Below, in pieces: positions 7,317 through 14,768 of a stretch of DNA of 29,048 nucleotides (positions within the stretch are counted from its first letter, which is position 1; the number at the start of each line of letters is the position of its first letter). A program made the translations under genes and the position numbers. This stretch comes from Burkholderiaceae bacterium. Lineage in GTDB: Bacteria; Pseudomonadota; Gammaproteobacteria; Burkholderiales; Burkholderiaceae. A model generated the notes under the pieces. That model ran no database searches. It saw only the letters and a list, made by a program, of their open reading frames with translations, and had not been told where the DNA came from. The DNA is taken from assembly GCA_030151165.1 (NCBI GenBank), contig JASLEM010000097.1:1-29048 (forward strand). Reading direction: 5' to 3'.

Positions 7317-7490
7317 ATGCCGTGGTTGCTCGTCGCCCTCCTGGGCCTAGTCGCAATGTTCGTTCGACTCGGTGCCCTGTCCGTGTGGTTCAAGGTGCTG
7401 ACCTGGAGCGTCGCGGCCCTGGCGGCTGTTCTCGTCGGCGGCATGCTGCTCCTGCTTTTGCGCGCTGTCCTGAAGCGAGTCGGGTCGTGA
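7317..7490 (+). CDS. Small two-helix membrane protein (57 aa)
   Basis: MPWLLVALLGLVAMFVRLGA is followed by a second hydrophobic run (VAALAAVLVGGMLLLLLRA) and a basic end LKRVGS. Two transmembrane helices are separated by a short turn with an Arg and a Trp-Phe-Lys. It follows the palindrome at 7252-7270 and precedes the YaaW-like gene by about 60 bp, so it may lead its own transcript with the next two genes. No family was recognised. The start has no good ribosome binding site but is the only ATG that gives a whole membrane protein. Confidence 0.6.
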   Translation: MPWLLVALLGLVAMFVRLGALSVWFKVLTWSVAALAAVLVGGMLLLLLRAVLKRVGS

Positions 7491-7552
7491 GCCGTCGTAC
7501 CGGTGTCAATCGACTCTGGCACAGTCGGGTCAGCGCACCAGGAATCTGACGG

Positions 7553-8371
7553 ATGCCCTTCAACGATCGACTGTTCAGTCTGCTTTCCGAGCTCGATGAA
7601 TCGGAGCTTCGTCACCTGTGGTGCGAGGCCTTGCGGTGCCGGCCAGAGCAAGACGATTTCTCTTCAGGCACGCGCGAATGGCGTATCGCCTGCGTCAGCA
7701 AAGAATGGCGAGCGATCCATGGCCACACCCTTCTGAATCTGACGCGCTCGCCGCATGAATACCCTTGGAAGGCCATCCTCGTCGACGTCGCCGACAAGCT
7801 CAACCCCGGGTTGATGTGGACATCGTTCAAGCTGGATGACACCCATGAGGAAACGGAGATCGAGCAGGCCATCCTGACCATGGTGGACGCTCGGATGAAA
7901 GAAGCCTGGGCGAAGATGAGCGATCAACAGCGCGCGGAGATGACGCGATCGCTCAACGCTGAACTGGAGACGGAGGCCCAGGCCCTCGGGCGGACCGCGC
8001 AGCTGGCTGACATTCGCGGGATCACGGTGACTAGCCTGTCCTCGGGTATTGCCGCGGGGCTGCTGAGCGGCACTGGCGCGCTCGCCTTGGTGCAGGGGAC
8101 TGGCATCGCCGCGGTCGGCGGGATGTTCGGCGGCGTGCTCTACCAGATCGGACTGTGGCTGGTCGTGCGGTTGCTTGGCGTGTGGTCTGGCGTGCAGCTC
8201 GTGGCCAGCGGCGGGGCGGCCGCGGTCGGCGGCATGTTGCTGTCGCTTCCTGCGACCGTGGCCTTCGGCCTGAACGCCGCCATGACGACCAGCTACCGGA
8301 AATCCATTCCCGCCACGCTCTACGTGCTCGCCGCCCATGAGATGCGGCGACAACTGAGCGCCACCGCATGA
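7553..8371 (+). CDS. YaaW/UPF0174-like protein with glycine-rich membrane segment
   Basis: This 272-aa protein resembles E. coli YaaW (UPF0174, about 237 aa) in order and wording of motifs: WKAILVDVADKLN, then ETEIEQAILTMV and EAWAKMSDQQRAEM (YaaW has RAILLDVSKRLK, FEIEQQLLEQ, NTWKKMDEEHKQEF), and a similar closing KSIPATLYVLAAHEMRR. Between them lies a long Gly/Ala-rich hydrophobic region (about 155-240) likely to enter membranes. The biochemical role of the family is unknown; the Pfam link to cytochrome c assembly chaperones is weak. AGGA lies about 10 bp before the ATG. The stop overlaps the next start (ATGA), which implies translational coupling and probably a physical partnership. Confidence 0.7.
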   Translation: MPFNDRLFSLLSELDESELRHLWCEALRCRPEQDDFSSGTREWRIACVSKEWRAIHGHTLLNLTRSPHEYPWKAILVDVADKLNPGLMWTSFKLDDTHEETEIEQAILTMVDARMKEAWAKMSDQQRAEMTRSLNAELETEAQALGRTAQLADIRGITVTSLSSGIAAGLLSGTGALALVQGTGIAAVGGMFGGVLYQIGLWLVVRLLGVWSGVQLVASGGAAAVGGMLLSLPATVAFGLNAAMTTSYRKSIPATLYVLAAHEMRRQLSATA

Positions 8372-9345
8372 TGGGGCCCATTCTCGTTGCCGTGCCGGAG
8401 CGGCTCATAGGGATGGTGGCGAGCGGCATGGCGCACGTCGACGGCGTCGTCGTCAAGAACAGCACCACGCACGTTGTGCTCGCGCATCTTCAGCGTTCGA
8501 AGTTGCTATCGGAAACGCTCAGTGGCGCCCTTAGCGGACCGCTGGCCCCCGTCGAAGTGCTCGCGGACCTGGCTCAGAACGTGCAGCTTCTGCGGGTCGA
8601 ACACATGCTCAAGGCGGTGCAGACGGCCGCGAACATTGGGGCCTCCGCGTCGCTGTTGAACGTCGGCCTGTCAGTCGGTGGGTTCGCGCTCGTCCTGTCT
8701 TCGCTGAAACGCTTGCGCCTACAGGTCGAAGGCGTCGAAGCGAAGCTCGATCGAATGGCAAGGATCGCCGATTCCGACTTCTTCACCGGACTCGAGACGG
8801 CACTCCGGCGAGCGGAAGAAGCCTTCGAGCTCAGTGGTGCCGATCGGACTTCGCGCTGGCTGGAAACCGAGAAGGCGCTGGACCATCAAGTGCCGATGCT
8901 TGCAGAGCGTCTCGGGCTCGACTCCTCTTCGTCAGCGGCCGAGCGCGTTGCCTTCGACACTTGGCCCGACCCGGCGCACTTGGCCGGCATCGCGTTGCTG
9001 GTCGAGCTGTCCAATGCACACGTCGAGACGCTGCTTTGTCTCGGGCGCGCACGCCATGCCGCTGCTCGCGCTCGCGAGCTGGTTGCTCGGCTCGAAGCTC
9101 TGCCCGTCGATGCCGCCGCCATGACGCGAGGCCGGCTGGGCGGAAGAGCGGTATCTCGAGACCAGATAGGCCGCGTTGTCGGCGAAGCGCAGAGCTTGGC
9201 GGCATGGTCGTACGCTCTCCAGTCCTGCGCGGCCGAACGAGCAACGATCTGCAAAGCGCTTATCGAACACGATGTCGATACGCTGCAGTATTCACTCGAG
9301 CTTCGTAGCCATCCTCGGGCGGAGATGCTGATGTTGAACCGCTAG
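8368..9345 (+). CDS. Hypothetical protein with one membrane helix and coiled coil (325 aa)
   Basis: I do not recognise this family. The N-terminal 85 residues look globular (ILVAVPERLIGMVASGM, then LADLAQNVQLLRVEHML). They are followed by a hydrophobic segment at about 88-112 (GASASLLNVGLSVGGFALVL) and immediately by a heptad-like helix SLKRLRLQVEGVEAKLDRM. The C-terminal half is predicted mostly helical, with many Ala, Leu and Glu and repeated HVETLLCLGRARHAAARARE-type helices. The gene overlaps the YaaW-like gene by 4 bp, so the two products probably form a complex at the membrane. It ends about 55 bp before the WYL regulator. Confidence 0.65.
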   Translation: MMGPILVAVPERLIGMVASGMAHVDGVVVKNSTTHVVLAHLQRSKLLSETLSGALSGPLAPVEVLADLAQNVQLLRVEHMLKAVQTAANIGASASLLNVGLSVGGFALVLSSLKRLRLQVEGVEAKLDRMARIADSDFFTGLETALRRAEEAFELSGADRTSRWLETEKALDHQVPMLAERLGLDSSSSAAERVAFDTWPDPAHLAGIALLVELSNAHVETLLCLGRARHAAARARELVARLEALPVDAAAMTRGRLGGRAVSRDQIGRVVGEAQSLAAWSYALQSCAAERATICKALIEHDVDTLQYSLELRSHPRAEMLMLNR

Positions 9346-9399
9346 TCGAACTGCGAAGACCGGCCGCTTCGGCCAAACTGCCACCCCTGAAAGAGTCCC

Positions 9400-10407
9400 T
9401 TGCCCCGCTCATCGAACGCGTCCGAGGCGATCCGCATCGCCGTGCGAGTCCTTGCCATGCTGTCGGCGACGCGCAGCGTCAGCACGACCGACATCCGGAA
9501 TCACCTCGCGGCGCACGGCCACGATCGGACGCCTCGGTCGATCCAGCGGCTCATGGACGACCTGTGCGAGAGCTTCGAAATCGCCCGTGACGACAGCAGC
9601 AAGCCTTTTGGTTACCGCTGGAAGCCGAACGCGCGCGGACTTGGGCTGCCAGTGCTGGACGACCAAGAGGCCCTCGTGCTCCTGCTCGCGCAACAGTATC
9701 TCGACCAGATCCTCCCGACAAGCGTGATCAAGACGTTGGATCCGATGTTCCATGAGGCGCGCCGGCGTCTCGATCCGTATCACGGGAACGGAGGCGACCC
9801 GATGCGGTCCTGGCCGAACAAGGTGACGATGGTCAGCCAGCTGCAGCCCTTGATGCCGCCGCAGTTGGCCGCAGGCGTCTTCGACCAGGTGACCGAGGCG
9901 TTGCAGGCGGATCGCTGGCTCGACATCGACTATCGCAATATCGAGGGCGAATCGAGGAAAGGCAAACGCGTCATGCCGCTTGCATTGGTGCAACAGGGCG
10001 TGCGGCTCTTCCTCGTCGTCCAATTCGAGGGATATGAGGATCGACGCCATCTTGCGCTGCACCGGATCAGTCGCGCGCTGGCGACCGATCTGCCGTTTGC
10101 GAGGCCGGCCTTCGACCTGAAAAAATATGTCCGTGACGGACGGTTCGGATTCGGCTACGGCGAGCCAATCCAGATTCGACTGGACATCGATGCCACGGTG
10201 GCTGGACTACTGCAGGAAACTCCGGTTTCGGCCGACCAGCGCATCCTACCGACGAACGACGGTCGCTTCGAGCTGACCGCGACGACAGTGCGAAGCGAGC
10301 AGTTGCGCTGGTGGTTGCGCACCTACGATGCGGCGGCGCTGCGCGTCGTCGCTCCGCCAGGACTCCTGGACGAGGCGTTCAGCGCGGCGCCTCCGCGAGC
10401 GACTTAG
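9400..10407 (+). CDS. WYL-domain transcriptional regulator
   Basis: This 335-aa protein has the full WYL layout. There is an N-terminal winged helix (about 1-75; VSTTDIRNHLAAHGHDRTPR then SIQRLMDDL), a linker, a WYL core (about 165-245; DIDYRNIEGESRKGKRVMPL, LALHRI) and a WCX-type C-terminal domain (ELTATTVRSEQLRWWLRTYD). WYL regulators bind ligands such as nucleic acids and repress or activate defence loci (BrxR, CapW and similar are precedents). The likely start is the TTG at 9400, with GAAAGAG a few bases upstream; no suitable ATG occurs before the helix-turn-helix. It closes the rightward unit. The two TGCGAC-N7-GTCGCA palindromes within the island are its likely operators, an inference from synteny. 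Confidence 0.88.
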   Translation: MPRSSNASEAIRIAVRVLAMLSATRSVSTTDIRNHLAAHGHDRTPRSIQRLMDDLCESFEIARDDSSKPFGYRWKPNARGLGLPVLDDQEALVLLLAQQYLDQILPTSVIKTLDPMFHEARRRLDPYHGNGGDPMRSWPNKVTMVSQLQPLMPPQLAAGVFDQVTEALQADRWLDIDYRNIEGESRKGKRVMPLALVQQGVRLFLVVQFEGYEDRRHLALHRISRALATDLPFARPAFDLKKYVRDGRFGFGYGEPIQIRLDIDATVAGLLQETPVSADQRILPTNDGRFELTATTVRSEQLRWWLRTYDAAALRVVAPPGLLDEAFSAAPPRAT

Positions 10408-10644
10408 TCCTCGCATGGCGGCCCGGGGCCGATTGGACGTTTCCATCGCCGGCGACGCATACACACAGTACCGGCGTCCGCTGCAAATCTGCAGATGTCA
10501 GAGCGTGCTGCGCCGTATAGTGACCAGTAAGGATTTCGCCACGCAGTTCGCGAGTTCGTAGCTGCGAAGCGTGAACTTGGGATGGGTGACGACCGCGTCG
10601 ACCGTATCCGAGCTGCGCCGCCATCGGCAATTCTGAGTGCAGAT

Positions 10645-10686
10645 TCTCAGCTTTTGCCCGGGGTTGTCTCAGCTTTATGGTTCACA
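10645..10686. repeat. Right end of accessory island: 22-bp spaced repeats ending in CA
   Basis: Two direct copies of TCTCAGCTTT start at 10645 and 10667, exactly 22 bp apart, and the array ends GGTTCACA at 10686. Read from the outside on the minus strand the tip is TGTGAACCATAAAGCTGAGA. Its core CCATAA-A-GCTGAGA matches the left-end core CCATAA-GCTGCGAGA in inverted orientation. A TG...CA boundary with about 22-bp spaced internal sites fits IS21/Tn7/Tn5053-type ends. The stretch 10408-10644 before it holds no gene that I can support. Confidence 0.5.
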
Positions 10687-10798
10687 AACGCTCGTAAGTG
10701 CTTCAGTCGCAAGAGTGTCGATTCTCGGCCTATGCCTCTGTCTACACGCCGCGTCGACACCGACGCGCCATCCCCCTCCCGCCAGCACCGCCCTGAAC

Positions 10799-10824
10799 AA
10801 ACGCCCGGACAACCCGGGCGTTTT
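10799..10824 (+). terminator. Intrinsic terminator upstream of the diguanylate cyclase
   Basis: ACGCCCGG (10801-10808), a five-base loop and CCGGGCGT (10814-10821) form a perfect GC-rich stem that ends in TTTT. Flanking AA/TT can extend it. It lies outside the island and no gene ends just before it, so it may be the original gyrB terminator pushed about 10 kb away by the insertion, or the end of a gene lost in that event. Confidence 0.75.
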
Positions 10825-10922
10825 CATTGGACGCGACACCGCCCGTGTTTCCGTCGCAAAATCACCCCACGCTTCCAACCCCAGCGTCCTCGCGCCGTTC
10901 GGCCCGAGGACGGCCTTGCTCC

Positions 10923-11924
10923 ATGTTGATCAACAACCGCTCGCCCATGACGGTGCTCGTCGTCGACGACGACAACGCCGTGCGCGTGCAAGTCGCGGCC
11001 ATCCTCGACGCCAACGGCCATCGCGTGATCGAGGCGCACGACGCCGAGTGGGCGCTCGAGCTGTTCGACAAGCACAAGCCGGACATCGCGCTGCTGGACG
11101 TCAACATGCCGGTGCACGACGGCTTCTGGCTCGCGCGGCAGTTGCGGGCGCGCGAATCGGGCCGGTGGACGCCGATCATCTTCCTGTCGGCACGCGCGAC
11201 GGATGCCGATCTCGAGAGCGGCATCGAATCCGGCGGCGACGACTATCTCTTCAAGCCGATCTCCGGCGTCGTGCTCAACGCAAAGGTGCGCGCGATGCAG
11301 CGGCTGCTGGTGATGCAGGCGCGGCTGTTCGACCTCTCGGCGCAGCTCGCCTCGAGCAACGAGCACCTGCAGCACCTCAGCGAGCACGACGAGCTGACCG
11401 GCCTGCTGAACCGGCGCGGCTTCGACCGCCGGCTGCGCGAGGCCATCGCGCTCGCGCGGCGCGAGCAGACGGCACTGACGCTGATCCTGTGCGACCTCGA
11501 CCACTTCAAGGCCTACAACGACGCGCTCGGCCACCCGGTCGGCGACACCTGCCTGCGCGCCGTGGGCGAGCTCGTGCGCCAGATGTGCCGGCGCCCGGGC
11601 GACCAGGCCGCGCGCTACGGTGGCGAGGAGTTCGCGCTGATCCTGCCGACGACGCCGAAGTCCGGCGCGATGACGCTGGCGCGCGCGGTGCGGCGCGTGT
11701 TCGAGGGCGCGGCGATCACGCACCCGGCGTCGCCGACGGCGCCGCACGTCACGCTGTCCGGCGGCATCACGACCTGCGTGCCCGACGAGACCACGACGAC
11801 GGAGGGCATGCTGACGCGCGCCGACCAGGCGCTCTACGTCGCCAAGGAGAAGGGCCGCAACCGCTTCTTCAGCTTCGAGATGCAGCTGGACTCGGTGGAG
11901 CAGCGCGCTCGCGAAGCGGACTGA
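10923..11924 (+). CDS. Response regulator with GGDEF domain (diguanylate cyclase)
   Basis: This 333-aa cytoplasmic protein makes the second messenger c-di-GMP from two GTP when its receiver domain is activated. Residues about 8-125 are a REC domain: VLVVDDDN, phospho-acceptor Asp in ALLDVNMPVHDG, switch Ser in FLSARA and the Lys of LFKPI. A short coiled linker leads to the GGDEF domain (about 155-325) with the active-site motif RYGGEEF and an inhibitory-site RPGD exactly five residues before it, so activity and product feedback are both expected. The start at 10923 is chosen because upstream codons look non-coding; ATG 10947 is an alternative. It is monocistronic, and no partner histidine kinase is in the window. 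Confidence 0.92.
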   Translation: MLINNRSPMTVLVVDDDNAVRVQVAAILDANGHRVIEAHDAEWALELFDKHKPDIALLDVNMPVHDGFWLARQLRARESGRWTPIIFLSARATDADLESGIESGGDDYLFKPISGVVLNAKVRAMQRLLVMQARLFDLSAQLASSNEHLQHLSEHDELTGLLNRRGFDRRLREAIALARREQTALTLILCDLDHFKAYNDALGHPVGDTCLRAVGELVRQMCRRPGDQAARYGGEEFALILPTTPKSGAMTLARAVRRVFEGAAITHPASPTAPHVTLSGGITTCVPDETTTTEGMLTRADQALYVAKEKGRNRFFSFEMQLDSVEQRAREAD

Positions 11925-11939
11925 CGCGCCCGCGCGCCG

Positions 11940-12743
11940 TCAACGGTAGAACAGGTGCGATTGGCCGCGGAACGACGGCGACGATTCGCACATGCCGACG
12001 ATCTCCGGATACACGCGGCGGAACACGCGGCCCGTGAAGTCGGTGCTGTCGTACATGTCCAGATAGCAGTCCGCGCACGCGGCCAGGCCGGGCTTGCGGT
12101 CGGCGAGCTTGGCGTCGCGATAGCTCGTGACCTCGGCGATCGCCTGCTCGCGGTAGGTCTTCACGCGATCGCGGCTGAAGATCAGGTCGGTGCTGTCCAG
12201 GAACTCGACGGCGAGCTTCGCGTGCAGCACGTCGAGCTTGCGGTCGACGCCGATGTTGACCTGCTGCGGCAACTGCTTGGTCGCGCCCGCGTAGACCTTC
12301 ATCTGCTCGTAGCCGTCGCGCGTGAACGGCGAGCCCTGGCATGCGCCCGCCATCGCGGTCGACAGGCCCAGGTTGCAGAAGTGGGCCGCATCCGACGAGG
12401 TGAAATGCGTGGTCGGCTTGTCGACGACCTTCGCGTCGTCGGTGACGAAGTGGCTGTAGACGGTCGTGTCGTCGCTGCGCATGCCGCTGCCGATCTGGTC
12501 GGTGGCCTTGGCCAGCACGAAGGTCGAGAACGCCAGCGCCGGCTTGCCGGCCGCCGCGCCCAGCTTGTTGAGTTCCGCCACGACGAGCTTCATCGTCACG
12601 ACGTAGTAGAAGAAGAACTCCGCCCGCTGCAGCGCGTGCGACTCGAGCTCGTGGCGCAGCGAGCCCGCGAACACCGGCAGGTTGGGCTTGCCTTCGACGT
12701 GGCGGCGGCCGGTGTCGGCGGCCTTTCCGGAAACAGCGGCCAT
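11940..12743 (-). CDS. Conserved-looking hypothetical protein (267 aa)
   Basis: I do not recognise this protein. It begins MAAVSGKAADTGRRHVEGKP and appears soluble, with no signal peptide or membrane segment. Features visible are an aromatic FFFYYVVTMK segment near residue 50, HFCNLG and AGACQGSPFTRDG in the middle, CADCYLDMYD near the end (a CxxC pair) and a C-terminus rich in aromatic and Arg residues (SHLFYR). The start at 12743 has GGGAG upstream; a longer open frame to 13313 is only the antisense of the neighbouring GNAT gene. It converges with the diguanylate cyclase (15 bp between stops) and diverges from the GNAT gene. Confidence 0.7.
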   Translation of the reverse strand: MAAVSGKAADTGRRHVEGKPNLPVFAGSLRHELESHALQRAEFFFYYVVTMKLVVAELNKLGAAAGKPALAFSTFVLAKATDQIGSGMRSDDTTVYSHFVTDDAKVVDKPTTHFTSSDAAHFCNLGLSTAMAGACQGSPFTRDGYEQMKVYAGATKQLPQQVNIGVDRKLDVLHAKLAVEFLDSTDLIFSRDRVKTYREQAIAEVTSYRDAKLADRKPGLAACADCYLDMYDSTDFTGRVFRRVYPEIVGMCESSPSFRGQSHLFYR

Positions 12744-12947
12744 GATGACGGACTCCCTGGGTGGCGCGACGCTCGGCCTGCACTGTCGAGGTCGATGCGG
12801 CGCCGCGTCGTGGCAGTCTAAACCGGCCGTCCGACCGCGCCGCCCCTCGGACGTGGGGACGGGATGTCGCGCGGCCGCGCCGGCGCTCGACAGCCGACGT
12901 GTGAGAATTCCGGCCCGGCCCGCCTCGCGGGCACGCGCAGGATTTCC

Positions 12948-13523
12948 ATGCATCCCTATTCGACGCTGACGCTCGCGACCGAGCGCCTCGACCTCCGCCC
13001 GCTGGTGCTCGCCGACGCGCCCGCGCTGTTCGACATCTTCTCGGATCCCGAAGTGCAGCGCTACGGCGCCTCGCCGCCGTGGGCCGACCTGTCGGTCGCC
13101 GTCGCGACCATCGAGCGCGACATCCGGTCCGCCGCCGACGGCGAATGCTTCCGGCTCGGGCTCTTCCGCCGCAGCGACGATCGCCTGCTCGGCACCTGCA
13201 CGCTGTTCCACATCGACGACCAGTGCCGGCGCGCCGAGGTCGGCTACGCGCTCGCCGTGTCCGCATGGGGCCAGGGGTATGCGACGGAGGCGATCAAGGC
13301 GCTGCTGGCTCACGGCTTCGGCGAGATGAAGCTCAACCGCATCGAGGCCGACATCGACCCGCAGAACGCCGCCTCGGCGCGCGCGCTGGAACGCCAGGGC
13401 TTCTCGCGCGAAGGCCTGCTGCGCGAGCGCTGGATCGTGGGCGGGAAGAAGTCCGATTCGGCGATGTACGGCCTGCTGGCGGCCGATTTCGAGCGTCGGA
13501 GCGAGAAAGCTTCCATCGCCTGA
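12948..13523 (+). CDS. GNAT acetyltransferase, RimJ/RimL type
   Basis: This 191-aa protein has the hallmarks of ribosomal-protein-alanine or related N-acetyltransferases: TERLDLRPLVLADAPALFD at the start, EVGYALAVSAWGQGYATEA (beta4 strand and acetyl-CoA loop Q-G-Y-A), LNRIEADIDPQNAAS and ALERQGFSREGLLR. It transfers acetyl from acetyl-CoA to an amino group; the substrate (a protein N-terminus, an antibiotic or a small amine) cannot be told. AGGA sits about 6 bp before the ATG at 12948. The frame open to 12864 is not supported. The next gene, 70 bp on, is a MarR-GNAT fusion, but an operator region between them suggests separate control. Confidence 0.85.
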   Translation: MHPYSTLTLATERLDLRPLVLADAPALFDIFSDPEVQRYGASPPWADLSVAVATIERDIRSAADGECFRLGLFRRSDDRLLGTCTLFHIDDQCRRAEVGYALAVSAWGQGYATEAIKALLAHGFGEMKLNRIEADIDPQNAASARALERQGFSREGLLRERWIVGGKKSDSAMYGLLAADFERRSEKASIA

Positions 13524-13525
13524 TC

Positions 13526-13585
13526 GCTGACTTGGTCAGCAATCCTGAAAATTCGATACACTGACGCAGTCAGCGAATTTTCAGG
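13526..13585 (+). promoter_or_regulatory. Nested palindromic operator/promoter of the MarR-GNAT gene
   Basis: Three inverted repeats are packed into 60 bp just before the MarR-GNAT start. They are GCTGAC-TTG-GTCAGC (13526-13540), CTGAC-GCA-GTCAG (13561-13573) and an outer 12-bp perfect pair CCTGAAAATTCG / CGAATTTTCAGG (13544-13555 and 13574-13585) that encloses the second. TTGGTC (13533-13538) and GATACACT (13555-13562) could serve as -35 and -10. MarR dimers bind such palindromes over promoters, so autoregulation is expected. Confidence 0.7.
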
Positions 13586-13595
13586 AGCAGGGTCC

Positions 13596-14519
13596 ATGGC
13601 CGACGACACGCAGGCGATTGCCGCGGTGCGCGAGTTCTCGCGCTTCTATACGCGCCGTCTCGGCACGCTCGACGAAGGGCTGCTCGACACCGCTTACTCG
13701 CTGACCGAGGCGCGCGTGATCTTCGAGCTCGCGCAGGCCAAGGTCACCGACATGGCCACGCTGCGTCGCACGCTGGAGCTCGATTCCGGCTACCTGAGCC
13801 GCCTGCTCGCGAAGTTCGACGAAGCCGGGCTGACGCGGCGCGAGCTGTCCGCGACCGACGGCCGGCGCCAGGCCATCGGCCTCACCGCGGCAGGCCGCAA
13901 GGTGTTCCGCACGCTCGATGCGCGGTCGACCGGCCAGGTCGGCGCGATGCTGGCACCGTTGCCGGCCGCGAAGCGGCAGGCGCTGGTCGGCGCGCTCAAG
14001 ACCGTCGCCACCCTCCTCGATCCGCAGCCGCCGGCCGCGCCGACGCTCGCCTTGCGCGGCCTGCGCCCGGGCGACCTCGGCTGGATCGTGCAGCGCCACG
14101 GCGAGGTCTACGCGAGCGAATACGGCTGGGAGCAGTCGTTCGAGGCGCTGGTCGCGCGCATCGTCGCCGACTATCTCGACCACCACGTTCCCGGGCGCGA
14201 GAACGCGTGGATCGCCGAGCTCGATGGCGAACGCGCCGGCGGCGTCTTCTGCGTGCGCAAGGACGACGACACCGCGCAGCTGCGCATCCTGCTGGTCGAG
14301 GCCTGGGCCCGCGGCCACGGCATCGGCGCCAGGCTCGTCGACGAATGCGTAGCCTTCGCGCGCGAGGCCGGCTATCGGCGCATCACGCTGTGGACCAACG
14401 ACGTCCTCGGCGCCGCTCGCCGCATCTACCAAGCCGCGGGCTTCGTGCTGGTGAGCGAGGAAGCGCACCACAGCTTCGGCAAGGATCTGGTCGGACAGTT
14501 CTGGGAACGCGCGCTGTAG
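13596..14519 (+). CDS. MarR-family regulator fused to GNAT acetyltransferase
   Basis: This 307-aa bifunctional protein has a MarR winged-helix domain at about 5-140 (REFSRFYTRRLG, SLTEARVIFELA, recognition helix around LDSGYLSRLLAKF, wing ATDGRRQAIGLT). A GNAT domain follows at about 150-300 (ENAWIAELDGERAGGVFCVR, RILLVEAWARGHGIGARLVD as acetyl-CoA loop, AARRIYQAAGFVLV). This fusion is a known architecture in proteobacteria, with acetylation or acetyl-CoA binding likely tied to DNA binding; the ligand is unknown. AGGAGCAGGG precedes the ATG. The upstream nested palindromes suggest autoregulation. It is followed by 249 bp without a gene. Confidence 0.9.
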   Translation: MADDTQAIAAVREFSRFYTRRLGTLDEGLLDTAYSLTEARVIFELAQAKVTDMATLRRTLELDSGYLSRLLAKFDEAGLTRRELSATDGRRQAIGLTAAGRKVFRTLDARSTGQVGAMLAPLPAAKRQALVGALKTVATLLDPQPPAAPTLALRGLRPGDLGWIVQRHGEVYASEYGWEQSFEALVARIVADYLDHHVPGRENAWIAELDGERAGGVFCVRKDDDTAQLRILLVEAWARGHGIGARLVDECVAFAREAGYRRITLWTNDVLGAARRIYQAAGFVLVSEEAHHSFGKDLVGQFWERAL

Positions 14520-14768
14520 CCTCGCAGTGATGGCCTGGTGCTGATCGGTCGTGCCGGATCGACCGTTCCTGTCCGGCAGTCTGGAGCGGGTTTCCACGGA
14601 TACGGTATAGGGGTATCACGAAAGCCCGTGCGTGTCCGAAGTTTTCGCTTCGAGTCAAAGCTGGAATACCGCACGTTATCGACGTAAAGGAAAGTGACGA
14701 AGCGTCGAAAGTACGTGGCGATCCGGGGTGCGTCGACCCGGCAAATTCCACCTCTTTCCGGAGTCTCG

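Noticed and set aside
10408..10644. Possible genes or promoter (TATAGT near 10516) between the WYL gene and the right island end
   Set aside because: Only short frames without protein character; the -10-like hexamer has no convincing -35 partner or downstream gene.
11940..13313. 457-aa version of the hypothetical protein at 11940-12743
   Set aside because: The upstream 190 residues are antisense to the GNAT gene and an intergenic region; a Met with a ribosome binding site occurs at 12743.
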